A DNA stretch of 64,000 nucleotides, taken from the NCBI GenBank assembly GCA_946800325.1, contig OX326960.1:23613150-23677149 (forward strand). Reading direction: 5' to 3'. This document shows, piece after piece, positions 30,350-40,869 of the stretch. A program made the position numbers and the translations under genes. Source of the DNA: Luzula sylvatica (lineage: Eukaryota > Streptophyta > Magnoliopsida > Poales > Juncaceae). Within the stretch, counting starts at the first letter, position 1, and every line of letters starts with the position of its first letter. The notes below the pieces were generated by a model that was not told the DNA's origin, did no database searches, and saw nothing but the letters and a program-made list of their open reading frames with translations.

Positions 30350-32637
30350 TGATAACACGTAAAATAGGTCGTCTAATTGTGTAAATTCAATTTCACGAGT
30401 TAATCAAAACAATTTATATCAAATACTAATCAAAGTGATAAGTATAGGTTCGATCCAAGGAAATTTTGCGTATAATCGAAATTTCAATTTAAGAACTATT
30501 TCTACTGATCCAGAGACTTTGAAATTTTGTCACAATCATTATCTAAATTTCACAAAGTACTGATCTGAATTTCACTTTCAAAAATACAATTTTCTAATTT
30601 ATGCAGATGATTGATCACAAGGGTATTTTAGGCATTAAATGTTTTTCACAAAATTATAGATCACCAATCAAGATCTCAAATTTGGTACAAAGATTCACAA
30701 TTTGATACTGAGAGGGAGGAAATAAGAATTTCACAGTTTTGATATTTCAGTAAAAAGTAATGATCTAATTACAAATAAGCCCCTGGTGAGATCACGAAAA
30801 GGTCCAGAAGGATTTTTATTGAGAGGCAGTTTTCAGAAATTCATATCAAATCGAAAATTATATCAAACAAACTCAATCAAAATCCTAATTCAAGAATAAG
30901 CTCAGATGTAAAATCTCAAGTAATTTTTGGAATTTAAACAGATTTACAATGGATTCAACAAGCAGGGAAATGAAGGTCCAGATCTAAAGTTTTTTACCAA
31001 ATTACAGTTTAGTCCCTAACACAATGATTTTCTAAAATCCATATCAAATAGGAAATTACAGCGAATTGATTGATTAAAAATATGTTTTAAACTACAGATC
31101 CAGATCTAAACAGTGAGATTGAGAAAGGACTATTTTTCTATGTTTTTCTATTTTAAACTGAATTAACAAAACAGCACACAAAATCGAGTATTTCACAAAG
31201 TAAAAATAGGAAAAATACAAGAAAAATTCCACAAAAATTCCACAAACTATATTTCACAGTATATAACAAGTTCACAAAGAGATTTCAATCAGATCTAACA
31301 ATTTCTAATTAAAATCCTAAACAAGAGAAAGAAAATACCGAAAAAAGGAGAATTCGAGTCCAAGATTCCGTCTTGGCGATGTCCTCGAGCCTTCACGTCT
31401 TGAGAGCAGGTGAGAGGAGGAGGAGAGAAACTTCGTATCCGGTTCGGAGAAAGTGGAGAGAGGAAAACCTCCTCGGAACGGTCTCGGAAACCGTGCTAAG
31501 ACACGATCTTCTCGGCGAAAATGGCTCAACGATGAGCAAAGGGAGCTAGAGAGCTCTCAACAATGGAGGGGGAAGAGGCTAAGACCTTACCTTCCCCAAG
31601 AATGGAGTGGTTGACCCAAGAGGTCCAAGGGTAAGTTGAGAGAAGGGTTTTGGGTGTCTTTTATAGGAGAAAAGAGGGGTAAATAATTCGAAAAAATCCA
31701 GATCTCAGATTGCAACTTGCATGGGTAGATAGAGCAAGTTGCACTGAATCCAACGGTCCATATTTCATCAAATTTGGCCAAAGAATGAGGGAGAAAACCC
31801 AAAAATACCCTTCAAGATATTTCCCCAAGATCCAGAATAATTCATTTTAATTCATCCGAAAATATCATAAATTGAAGAGTTCTTCTCCATTTCGGCAGAA
31901 AAAGGAGGGGGCCAGCAGCTGTTTTCTTCTTATGGGATCGTAATGGAGAGATCCAGTTCTTAAAACAAATGGAGAAGTAAAGGGATCACTTGGCTCCAAG
32001 AAATTTGTTTGAACCGTCGGGTTTGATTTATTGCATCTAGGGCTGTGTAACCTTGCATGTAAGGGAAGGAATAGGGGGCTGTCAGTGCGGTACAGCGTGG
32101 TTCACACGCCATTCAATCCACAGACGATCTAGTCTGTTAGAGTGTTGACCGGTCAGACCTCTTGGATTTTGCGCAAGTTATTCGTGTAGTCTTTCGTGGG
32201 TTGGGTCAAGAGCAAGAGAGAATGAACCCGCTGTACGGGCTGTAGAGGATTTATCATGCTGCAGGATCTGGAGGTTAAATCACGTCTCGGAAATTGCTGC
32301 CTTTGGTGAAACGAGTCAGTTCCGACCATTTGCGTCCATTCGTGTAACGACTCACGTCCTTTGACCCGTTTGGAATGAAACCTTGATTTCTCTCTCATGC
32401 TTCCATCAAATATCATCATATGATATATCAAATTGATCGGCATGACGAGACGAATCCATTTACATTCCTGATTTTGCGATATTCTGCACTTTTCACCTGA
32501 AATAACACAAAAACACATCTTAAAGTATTTTATCTCAATAATTTGGAATTATGAATATTTGGTATACTTTAAGCATATTTATGTGTTTAAATTCTATATT
32601 TTGCGCATGTAAAAAGTGATGAAAAATCCCCTTATCA
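30350..32637 (-). repeat. Left (3') LTR of the LARD
   Basis: 2288 bp, TGATAACACG to CCTTATCA. Near-identical to 35284-38609 minus its insertion, with only scattered single-base changes. Minus-strand promoter features are not obvious. A 121-codon minus-strand frame (32153-32518) is preserved in both LTRs simply because the LTRs are copies. Confidence 0.85.
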
Positions 32638-32650
32638 AATCTCCCCACAC
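32638..32650 (-). promoter_or_regulatory. Polypurine tract of the LARD
   Basis: On the minus strand GTGGGGAGATT lies immediately before the 3' LTR tip TGATAAGGGG, the position where plus-strand DNA synthesis is primed. The same tract follows the second LTR at 38610. Confidence 0.65.
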
Positions 32651-33914
32651 TTAGAGCTCGTTTGTCCTCAAACAAAAATATATAGAATTTAAGCTCAAAA
32701 AGAAATGCATGTTCTAGGTTTTGTTGAAAATATATTCATCAATTTAAAAGTTCAATTTCCTCAAGAAAAAGATTTTTGCTCTCATTTCATCATATGTCCT
32801 TTATATTGAAAGAATTTAATTCAACTTTTTAAAATCTATTTTCAAATGAAAGGTTCACAATTTCAAAAGTTTTTAGAGAAAAATTGGTCTCATTCGAATA
32901 AGATGATTAAACACCAAATTTTAAATCTTTTCACTCCATAAATCACAAAGATTTTCATCAAAAAAGTTTAAGAGAGAACCAATTATTCCGATTTGCAAAA
33001 ATCATTTATTCAATGTAAATTGTCACTTTTTAAATCGTTCGGTACTTTAGTATTTGGTTCCTATTCGGTTTCAACTAATTCCCCCAATTGCGATTGTTTA
33101 CAATTCTTTTCTTATTTAACCGAGAGTTCTGCTGCACCGAAATACAACGAAATTACATCCCGGTGTTCTCTTTTCTTTTCTTTTTTTATTTTTTTTTATT
33201 TTTATTAGATCTTTTCTTTAACAGGGAGTTTCGTTGCACCGAAATACAACGAAATTACATCCCGGTATTCTCTTTTTTTAGATCTCAAGTCGCAAGCGTG
33301 TCCAATTTATTTACTACCGAATCCCCATGAACGATCGAGCTCTTAAGTGCAAGTTGTCCCTTTTTAAGATTTAAGCAAAACTTACTAGAGTGGTTTAAAC
33401 AAAACTTTTTTTAGAAATTTCGAGTAAAATATGGGTTTAAGCTTCAAAAAATGGTGTCATGTAAATCGAAAATCGACCAAATTTCAATAAACTCCAATTT
33501 TGTGATTTCATTGATTAGGGTTCGAATCCCCAAAAGAATCTCTCAAAGATCTTAATCAATTCCTTCAAATATCTTGTCATAATTTTGAGAGTAAAAATCT
33601 AAAAAATCGATGATTTATTCAATTAAGTGGAGAAAAACCTTTAACATGCAAAAACTTTTTTATTTTTTTTTATTTTATTTTATTTTTTTCTCGAAAATTT
33701 TTAAATTTTTAGGATTTTTTCTAAAGTCAAAAAGGAAGAAAATAGGTCGTAAAAACCCTCCCCACACTTAGAGAGATAGCTCGTCCTCGAGCGAAAAAGA
33801 TTATTTCAAATAAAAATAAGGGAGAGAGATGGAGAAATACGACCTTTTGTAGCGTGGGTTGCCTCCCCGCAAGCGCCCTTTATTTAACGTCGTTGAGCTC
33901 GACGTTTGCCAAGG
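32651..33914. other. LARD internal non-coding part
   Basis: No frame of note. A block GCACCGAAATACAACGAAATTACATCCCGGT is present twice (about 33135 and 33235; words quoted in part) around a T-rich spacer. At about 33847 GGGTTGCCTCCCCGCAAGCGCC, a sequence that marks the boundary before the long ORF. In the tandem partial unit this part ends abruptly at 39213. Confidence 0.5.
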
Positions 33915-35174
33915 TTATCCCGCCTCGAAGTGGAAAGAGTCACCATTGTGAGTTGCGGCTTTTCGACCACCTTGGAGCGTTCGTCTTGAGAGAGAGAGAA
34001 GGAGATTGCTCGTTTCGTTTATTATGCGTGGGATTTCTTTTCGAGCGTGTGTCGAGATTGCCGTCAAAATCTTTATTTTTCCTCGATCTTTCACGAATGC
34101 ATTTGCGCTTGGCACTTGTTGAATAGGCATGGTAATCGGTGTGAGCGCTTCGAATGTGATCGGCTTTTTCGATTTATCTACAAAAAATAGATAAATTCTT
34201 TCATTAGAAGTATCAATGTTCTTAGTAATTTGATTTGATATGAAATTAAATGGAATTGATTCACCTTTGAGAATTGGAGAGACTTTTTCTTCTTCATGTT
34301 CGTCCTTTATTTGAATTTTCGTGTCAAGATCTTGATTCGCCAATTCTTCATTTTCTTCTTTGACCTTGATTGTCGTGTCGACTTTTTCCTCGAATTTCAC
34401 CACGCTTAGCTCATCGATCTCGATTATCGTCTCAATTTCTTCTTGTTTTTCAACCCTTACATCTTCACATTCGATTCTCGTTTCGTATGTGATATCCTCA
34501 TCGAATCTCCCCACACTTAATTCTTTGAACTTTTCCGAATTGTCGAGGGTAGACTCGCGCATTTCTTCGCCATTTTTTTTTAAAGAGCTCGAAAATGTTT
34601 CACATTCGTTTGTTGGCTCGTGAGATTCGTGTGGAGGAAACTTACATTCTAATTTCTCGAGATTCGTCGATTCTTCGAATTGTTTGTTGAAATTTAACAT
34701 CATTTCCATCATCAAATCTATTTTCGATGAAAGCTTGTTGATCGCGTCGTATCGTGATGATTCTCCTTCGTCTTGATGTTGTGTTGGTTGAGATTGAGGA
34801 AACGCGCAATGTTGTTGGTATTCGTATGGAGATTCATCGAATTGAGAAGGTTCGTATTGCATGTGATCGTGTTCTTGACCATAAAAGGTGGAATATTCAT
34901 TTTGGAATTGGTACGAGTTTGGAGAGGGTTCGGCATAAGCATCGAAGTAAGGCCCTTGATGAAGAGGTTCGTTTCGAACCGGAGGTTGATAACATCTTTG
35001 CGGACGAATCTCTCCATTTTGATCGAAAAATTCGTTGTATTCGAAAAAGCTTGCGTTTCGTTGAGAGTGATTTCTTTCGTTGCATAGTCTTCTTTCTCGT
35101 TCTTCTTGTTCCATCATTACCCTTCGTACAGTTCGATCGCACAATTCTTGTAGAGTTTCGTCTTGCCAATCCAT
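33915..35174 (-). CDS. LARD single ORF, unknown acidic protein
   Basis: Open frame of 419 codons when started at the second Met (Met-Asp-Trp-Gln-Asp-Glu), about 90 bases from the primer site; an upstream Met at 35237 would add 21 residues. The N-terminal 65 residues are rich in Arg and Glu and probably helical; 65-140 are Gln/Tyr/Phe/Pro-rich and low complexity; 150-190 holds a likely coiled coil (Leu-Ser-Ser-Lys-Ile-Asp-Leu-Met-Met-Glu-Met-Met); 190-330 is strongly acidic with repeated Glu-Glu and Val-Lys-Glu-Glu; the last 50 residues are basic. No zinc knuckle, protease, reverse transcriptase or integrase motif is present. It might be a Gag-like structural protein of a non-autonomous element. 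The frame is intact across 1.26 kb, suggesting selection or recent activity. Confidence 0.6.
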   Translation of the reverse strand: MDWQDETLQELCDRTVRRVMMEQEERERRLCNERNHSQRNASFFEYNEFFDQNGEIRPQRCYQPPVRNEPLHQGPYFDAYAEPSPNSYQFQNEYSTFYGQEHDHMQYEPSQFDESPYEYQQHCAFPQSQPTQHQDEGESSRYDAINKLSSKIDLMMEMMLNFNKQFEESTNLEKLECKFPPHESHEPTNECETFSSSLKKNGEEMRESTLDNSEKFKELSVGRFDEDITYETRIECEDVRVEKQEEIETIIEIDELSVVKFEEKVDTTIKVKEENEELANQDLDTKIQIKDEHEEEKVSPILKGESIPFNFISNQITKNIDTSNERIYLFFVDKSKKPITFEALTPITMPIQQVPSANAFVKDRGKIKILTAISTHARKEIPRIINETSNLLLSLSRRTLQGGRKAATHNGDSFHFEAG

Positions 35175-35263
35175 CGTGAATGTACCTCGCAAAATAAGAG
35201 AAAAAGAAAGTGAATTAGAAAAATTCAAGAATTTCAAGATTTCGAAAATACTTCAACAAAAAA

Positions 35264-35281
35264 TCCCCGGCAGCGGCGCCA
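35264..35281 (-). promoter_or_regulatory. Primer binding site of the LARD (tRNA-Asp)
   Basis: On the minus strand TGGCGCCGCTGCCGGGGA, two bases from the 5' LTR. It is complementary to the 3' end of plant tRNA-Asp apart from about one base and identical to the primer site of the Athila-like element at 44731-44748. Confidence 0.8.
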
Positions 35282-35283
35282 TT

Positions 35284-38200
35284 TGATAACACGTAAAATA
35301 GGTCGTTTAATTGTGTAAATTCAATCTCACGAGTTAATCAAAATAATTTATAACAAATACTAATCAAAGTGATAAGTATAGGTTCGATCCAAGGAAATTT
35401 TGCGTATAATCGAAATTGAAAGAAATACAGTTTCGGATCAACCGTAAAAGTGTACACGTGGATGAACGAATGTAAGCGTACATTTGGAGCCATAACTTTC
35501 AGTAAGAAAATCCGATTTGAATGGTTCAAATTGGGTTAGATAGATAATTAGATTATCTATAACCTTCATGTAGAAATATATTTCATATGAACGAAGTATC
35601 AGTGTCGTTTATGTGAAATACCGAAAGGGTGCAATAGTATGACACACAGTTAGTAAAATAGTCATAACTATTGCATACGAACTCCAATTGGGCTGGGACA
35701 AATTGGGTTTTGTAGATAATTAGATTATCTACAACTTTCATGTTAGGTGATTTTCTGTCAGAGAAATTTATCAATTTCGTCTGGACAGAATACTGACCAG
35801 GTTCATGCAATTTTCTGTGTTAAAGGGTGTATATTGGATATACATGCCTTTTGGCTAATCCTAATCCTATTAGATATAAATAGGATACTTTCTCTCTCCT
35901 CACTATGCAATTCTACAGAATTATTCTGCCTAATACACAAGAGAAAAAGAGAAAATTCAGATTTGATCTTTCGTGAGTGAAAAGGTGCGAAGAGAGAGAA
36001 ATCGAGAAAAGAGTTTCTCGAGGAATAGAGAATCGATTAGATCAAGCAAGTTCGCCGGTGCATCGTCTAGGCAGGTGCATCCGCGACCGACGTCTTACGA
36101 ATCACCGTGGATACAAGTAGAGGAGCGACGTTTGTGGCTCTTCGATTGTGATCGACTCGAGTAAGAAAGACGGTGGAAACGCTTGGACGCACGAGGCCGA
36201 AGTCGAGTGAACCGGCGTAGCAAACGATTGGTGAAGGACGCGTGGTGTGGGACGCGCGGATTGTCACCAACGTGACAGGAAATAGAAGGCGGCGATCAAC
36301 CCTTCGTGTGCCATCAATTTGGCACTGGTATAGATCTATCCTTCTATTCGCATCATACCCTCGAAGTCATGGCGTGATCTCGGGAATCGGAGAATCGGAC
36401 CGGGCCTTCATTCCGCTGCGCGGGCCCGGGGTCGAGGATATTCTCCTACAGAAATTTCAATTCAAGAACCATTTCTACTGATCCAAAGACTTTGAAATTT
36501 TGTCACAATCATTATCTAAAGTTCACAAAGTACTGATCAGAATTTCACTTTCAAAAATACAATTTTCTAATTTATGCAGATGATTGATCACAAGGGTATT
36601 TTAGGCATTAAATGTTTTTCACAAAATTATAGATCACCAATCAAGATCTCAAATTTGGTACAAAGATTCACAATTTGATACTGAGAGGGAGGACAGAAGA
36701 ATTTCACAGTTTTGATATTTCAGTAAAAAGTAATGATCTAATTACAAATAAGCCCCTGGTGAGATCACGAAAAGGTCCAGAAGGATTTTTATTGAGAGGC
36801 AGTTTTCAGAAATTCATATCAAATCGAAAATTATATCAAACAAACTCAATCAAAATCCTAATTCAAGAATAAGCTCAGATGTAAAATCTCAAGTAATTTT
36901 TGGGATTCAAACAGTTTTACAATGGATTCAACAAGCAGGGAAATGAAGGTCCAGATCTAAAGTTTTTTACCAAATTACAGTTTAGTCCCGAACACAATGA
37001 TTTTCTAAAATCCATATCAAATAGGAAATTACAGAGAATTGATTGATTAAAAATATGTTTTAAACTACAGATCCAGATCTAAACAGTGAGATTAAGAAAG
37101 GACTATTTTTCTATGTTTTTCTATTTTAAACTGAATTAACAAAACAGCACACAAAATCGAGTATTTCACAAAGTAAAAATAGGAAAAATACAAGAAAAAT
37201 TCCACAAAAATTCCACAAACTATATTTCACAGTATATAACAAGTTCACAAAGAGATTTCAATCAGATCTAACAATTTCTAATTAAAATCCTAAACAAGAG
37301 AAAGAAAATACCGAAAAAAGGAGAATTCGAGTCCAAGATTCCGTCTTGGCGATGTCCTCGAGCCTTCACGTCTTGAGAGCAGGTGAGAGGAGGAGGAGAG
37401 AAACTTCGTATCCGGTTCGGAGAAAGTGGAGAGAGGAAAACCTCCTCGGAACGGTCTCGGAAACCGTGCTAAGACACGATCTTCTCGGCGAAAATGGCTC
37501 AACGATGAGCAAAGGGAGCTAGAGAGCTCTCAACAATGGAGGGGGAAGAGGCTAAGACCTTACCTTCCCCAAGAATGGAGTGGTTGACCCAAGAGGTCCA
37601 AGGGTAAGTTGAGAGAAGGGTTTTGGGTGTCTTTTATAGGAGAAAAGAGGGGGAAATAATTCGAAAAAATCCAGATCTCAGATTGCAACTTGCATGAGTA
37701 GATAGAGCAAGTTGCACTGAATCCAACGGTCCAAATTTCATCAGATTTGGCCAAAGAATGAGGGAGAAAACCCAAAAATACCCTTCAAGATATTTCCCAA
37801 GATCCAGAATAATTCGTTTTAATTCATCCGAAAATATCATAAATTGAAGAGTTCTTCTCCATTTCGGCAGAAAAAGGAGGGGGCCAGCAGCTGTTTTCTT
37901 CTTATGGGATCGTAATGGAGGGATCCAGTTCTTAAATCAAATGGAGAAGTAAAGGGATCACTTGGCTCCAAGAAATTTGTTTGAACCGTCGGGTTTGATT
38001 TATTGCATCTAGGGCTGTGTAACCTTGCATGTAAGGGAAGGAATAGGGGGCTGTCAGTGCGGTGCAGCGTGGTTCACACGCCATTCAATCCACAGACGAT
38101 CTAGTCTGTTAGAGTGTTGACCGGTCAGACCTCTTGGATTTTGCGCAAGGAATTCGTGTAGTCTTTCGTGGGTTGGGTCAAGAGCAAGAGAGAATGAACC

Positions 38201-38609
38201 CGCTGTACGGGCTGTAGAGGATTTATCATGCTGCAGGATCTGGAGGTTAAATCACGTCTCGGAAATTGCTGCCTTTGGTGAAATGAGTCAGTTCTGACCA
38301 TTTGCGTCCATTCGTGTAACGACTCACGTCCTTTGACCCGTTTGGAATGAAACCTTGATTTCTCTCTCATGCTTCCATCAAATATCATCATATGATATAT
38401 CAAATTGATCGGCACGACGAGACGAATCCATTTACATTCCTGATTTTGCGATATTCTGCACTTTTCACCTGAAATAACACAAAAACACATCTTAAAGTAT
38501 TTTATCTCAATAATTTGGAATTATGAATATTTGGTATACTTTAAGCATATTTATGTGTTTAAATTCTATATTTTGCGCATGTAAAAAGTGATGAAAAATC
38601 CCCTTATCA
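35284..38609 (-). repeat. Right (5') LTR of the LARD, interrupted
   Basis: Same LTR as 30350-32637, split by the solo LTR at 35417-36450. After removing the insertion and one copy of its 5-bp duplication it has about the same length (about 2.28 kb). Confidence 0.85.
35412..36455 (+). mobile_element. Solo copia-type LTR nested in the LARD LTR
   Basis: The LTR at 35417-36450 (1034 bp) starts TGAAAGAAATACAG and ends TTCTCCTACA. It is flanked by a perfect 5-bp duplication GAAAT (35412-35416 and 36451-36455). The uninterrupted target is visible in the sister LTR near 30475. TATAAATAGGATAC near 35874 is a likely TATA box (plus strand), followed by a U5-like leader. It is homologous to the LTR at 39316-40332, whose polypurine tract shows plus orientation. 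Confidence 0.85.
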
Positions 38610-39213
38610 AATCTCCCCACACTTAGAGCTCGTTTGTCCTCAAACAAAAATATATAGAATTTAAGCTCAAAAAGAAATGCATGTTCTAGGTTTTGTTGAA
38701 AATATATTCATCAATTTAAAAGTTCAATTTCCTCAAGAAAAAGATTTTTGCTCTCATTTCATCATATGTCCTTTATATTGAAAGAATTTAATTCAACCTT
38801 TTAAAATCTATTTTCAAATGAAAGGTTCACAATTTCAAAAGTTTTTAGAGAAAAATTGGTCTCATTCGAATAAGATGATTAAACACCAAATTTTAAATCT
38901 TTTCACTCCATAAATCACAAAGATTTTCATCAAAAAAGTTTAAGAGAGAACCAATTATTCCGATTTGCAAAAATCATTTATTCAATGTAAATTGTCACTT
39001 TTTAAATCGTTCGGTACTTTAGTATTTGGTTCCTATTCGGTTTCAACTAATTCCCCCAATTGCGATTGTTTACAATTCTTTTCTTATTTAACCGAGAGTT
39101 CCGCTGCACCGAAATACAACGAAATTACATCCCGGTGTTCTCTTTTCTTTTCTTTTTTTATTTTTTTTTATTTTTATTAGATCTTTTCTTTAACAGGGAG
39201 TTTCGTTGCACCG
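38610..39213 (-). mobile_element. Partial second internal region of the LARD
   Basis: Repeats 32638-33241 almost base for base, beginning with the same purine tract, then stops inside the GCACCGAAATAC block where copia sequence begins. It places internal sequence on both sides of the right LTR. Confidence 0.8.
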
Positions 39214-40332
39214 AGTATCTTTTAGGTATATGATACACGAGCTATATTCTCTAAAATTGTGCACATTGGATATGCATGAGTATCTTTTAGGTAGATCTGA
39301 AATTGAGTGGGAGACTGAAGGAAATACAGTTTCAGTATCAACCGTAAAAGTGTACACAAGGATAAACGAATGTAAGCGTACATTCGTGGTCATATCTTTC
39401 AGTAGGAAAATCCAATTGAAATGGTTCAAATTGGGTTAGATAGATAATAAGATTATCTACAACCTTCATATAGAAATATATTTCATATGAACGAAGTATT
39501 AGTGTCGTTTATATGAAATACCGAAAGGGTGCAACAGTTTGACATACAGTTAGTAAAACAGTAATAACTTTTGCATACGAACTCCAATTGGGCCGGGCCA
39601 AATTGGGTCGTGTATATAATAAGATTATCTACAACTTTCGTGTTGGTTAATTTTCTTTCAGAGGAATTTACCAATTTCGTATGGACAGAATACTTGACAG
39701 ATACATGCAACTTTCTGCGTGAAGTGAAAGAGTGTATATTGGATATACATGTCTTTTGGCCTATCCTAATCCTATGTGATATAAATAGGATAATTCTCTC
39801 TCATCTGGTGTGGTTCATTCAGTTAATTAATTCAGAATATTCCAGAGAATTGAGAGACAACTTTCTAGAGAGAGAAAGGGTGTAAAGAGAGAGAAACCGT
39901 GAAAAGATGTTTTCCGGTATAGAGAATCAAACAATCAAGCAAGTTCGCCGGTGCATCGTCTAGGCAGTTGCACCCGTGACCGATGTCTTACGAGTCAAGG
40001 TGGATACACGTAGAGGAGTCACGATTGGGGCTCTTTCGGTTGTGATCGATTCGAACGAGTAATTTCTGTCGGAGATGAAATCGAGTGAATCGGCGACGTT
40101 AACGAACGGTGAAAGACGCGTGGTGTGGGACGCGCGGATTGTCACCAACGTGACACGGAAAAGAAGAATAGCAATCAACCCTTCGTGTGCAATCAATTTT
40201 GCACTGGTATGAATCTAATCTTCTTATTTGCATCGTACCCGTCGAAGTCATGGCGTGATCTCGGGAATCGGGGAACCGGACCGGGCCTACATATCCGCTG
40301 CGCGGGCCCGGGGCCGGGTAGAATACCCAACA
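39214..40332 (+). mobile_element. Ty1/copia 3' end: purine tract plus 3' LTR
   Basis: 39214-39315 is the last internal stretch, with GAGTATCTTTTAGGTA twice and ending GAGTGGGAGAC, a copia polypurine tract. The LTR follows at 39316-40332 (TGAAGGAAATACAG to CCCAACA), homologous to the solo LTR at 35417-36450. TATAAATAGGATAA near 39780 is a likely TATA box. The 5' LTR and coding region are missing; the left border abuts LARD sequence and the right border lies in the integrase gene of the Athila-like element, so a deletion removed the copia body and the 3' half of the host element. Confidence 0.75.
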
Positions 40333-40830
40333 CAAGTTCCCCGTCTTTTGGCAATTTTCACAACCTTTCACAAAGTTTGCAACGTCTTTATGCAAGGTTG
40401 GCCAATAAAATCCACATTCTTGTACCTTGTGTGTGGTACGTGCGATACCGAAATGTCCACCACATTGTAATGTATGACAAAAAGAAAGAATAGATTGTAC
40501 CTCATTTTGGTGAACACAGTTTCGAATTACTTGATCGGCGCAAATGCGAAATAAGTTCGGGTCCTTCCAAACGAAGAATCGCGCGTTGCTTTTCATCTTG
40601 TCGCGTTGCGCCTTGGAGAAGCTCGGGGGAAATTTCTTCGTGACGATGTAGTTTGCTAGGTCGGCGTACCATGGTGCTTCGACTTGGGCCGCGAGAACGT
40701 GTTCCTCAGGGAATTCCTCGCGAATCGGAATGAGATCTTCGATCTTCAATGGAAACCGACTCAAATGATCCGCCACGAGATTCTCGCATCCCTTTTTGTC
40801 CTTGATTTCGAGGTCGAATTCTTGAAGCAA
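40333..40830 (-). pseudogene. Gypsy RNase H tail and integrase zinc finger
   Basis: The frame starts in the RNase H tail (Leu-Gln-Glu-Phe-Asp-Leu-Glu-Ile, then Ala-Asp-His-Leu-Ser-Arg). It continues into the integrase N-terminal HHCC zinc finger: CHTLQCGGHFGIARTTHKVQ, then Tyr-Trp-Pro-Thr, and Cys-Glu-Asn-Cys-Gln-Lys. Just after this the sequence enters the copia LTR, and the remaining codons to 40099 are LTR, not integrase. The catalytic DDE core is absent. Confidence 0.8.
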
Positions 40831-40869
40831 AAGGATATTTTCCTTCTCTTTGGCCGTGGTCTGAGAAGA

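Larger units (their letters stand above)
30350..39213 (-). mobile_element. Non-autonomous LTR retrotransposon (LARD), tandem form
   Basis: Order on the plus strand: LTR 30350-32637, internal region 32638-35283, LTR 35284-38609 (holding a foreign solo LTR), then a second, partial internal region 38610-39213. LTRs begin TGATAACACG and end CCTTATCA (tips TGATAA/TTATCA inverted). The element reads on the minus strand: primer site next to the right LTR, purine tract next to the left LTR. Internal regions and LTRs of the two units are nearly identical. LTR-internal-LTR-internal is best explained by unequal recombination. There is no gag-pol homology; a single long ORF is present. Confidence 0.8.

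Noticed and set aside
32153..32518. 121-codon frame, repeated at 38125-38490
   Set aside because: Conserved only because it lies in two recently identical LTRs; no start context or protein family seen.
34360..35179. Plus-strand frames of 87-141 codons in the LARD interior
   Set aside because: They are antisense to the longer and compositionally better minus-strand ORF 33915-35174.
40099..40332. Integrase C-terminus continuing past 40333
   Set aside because: This part of the frame is copia LTR sequence, shown by its match to 36200-36450.
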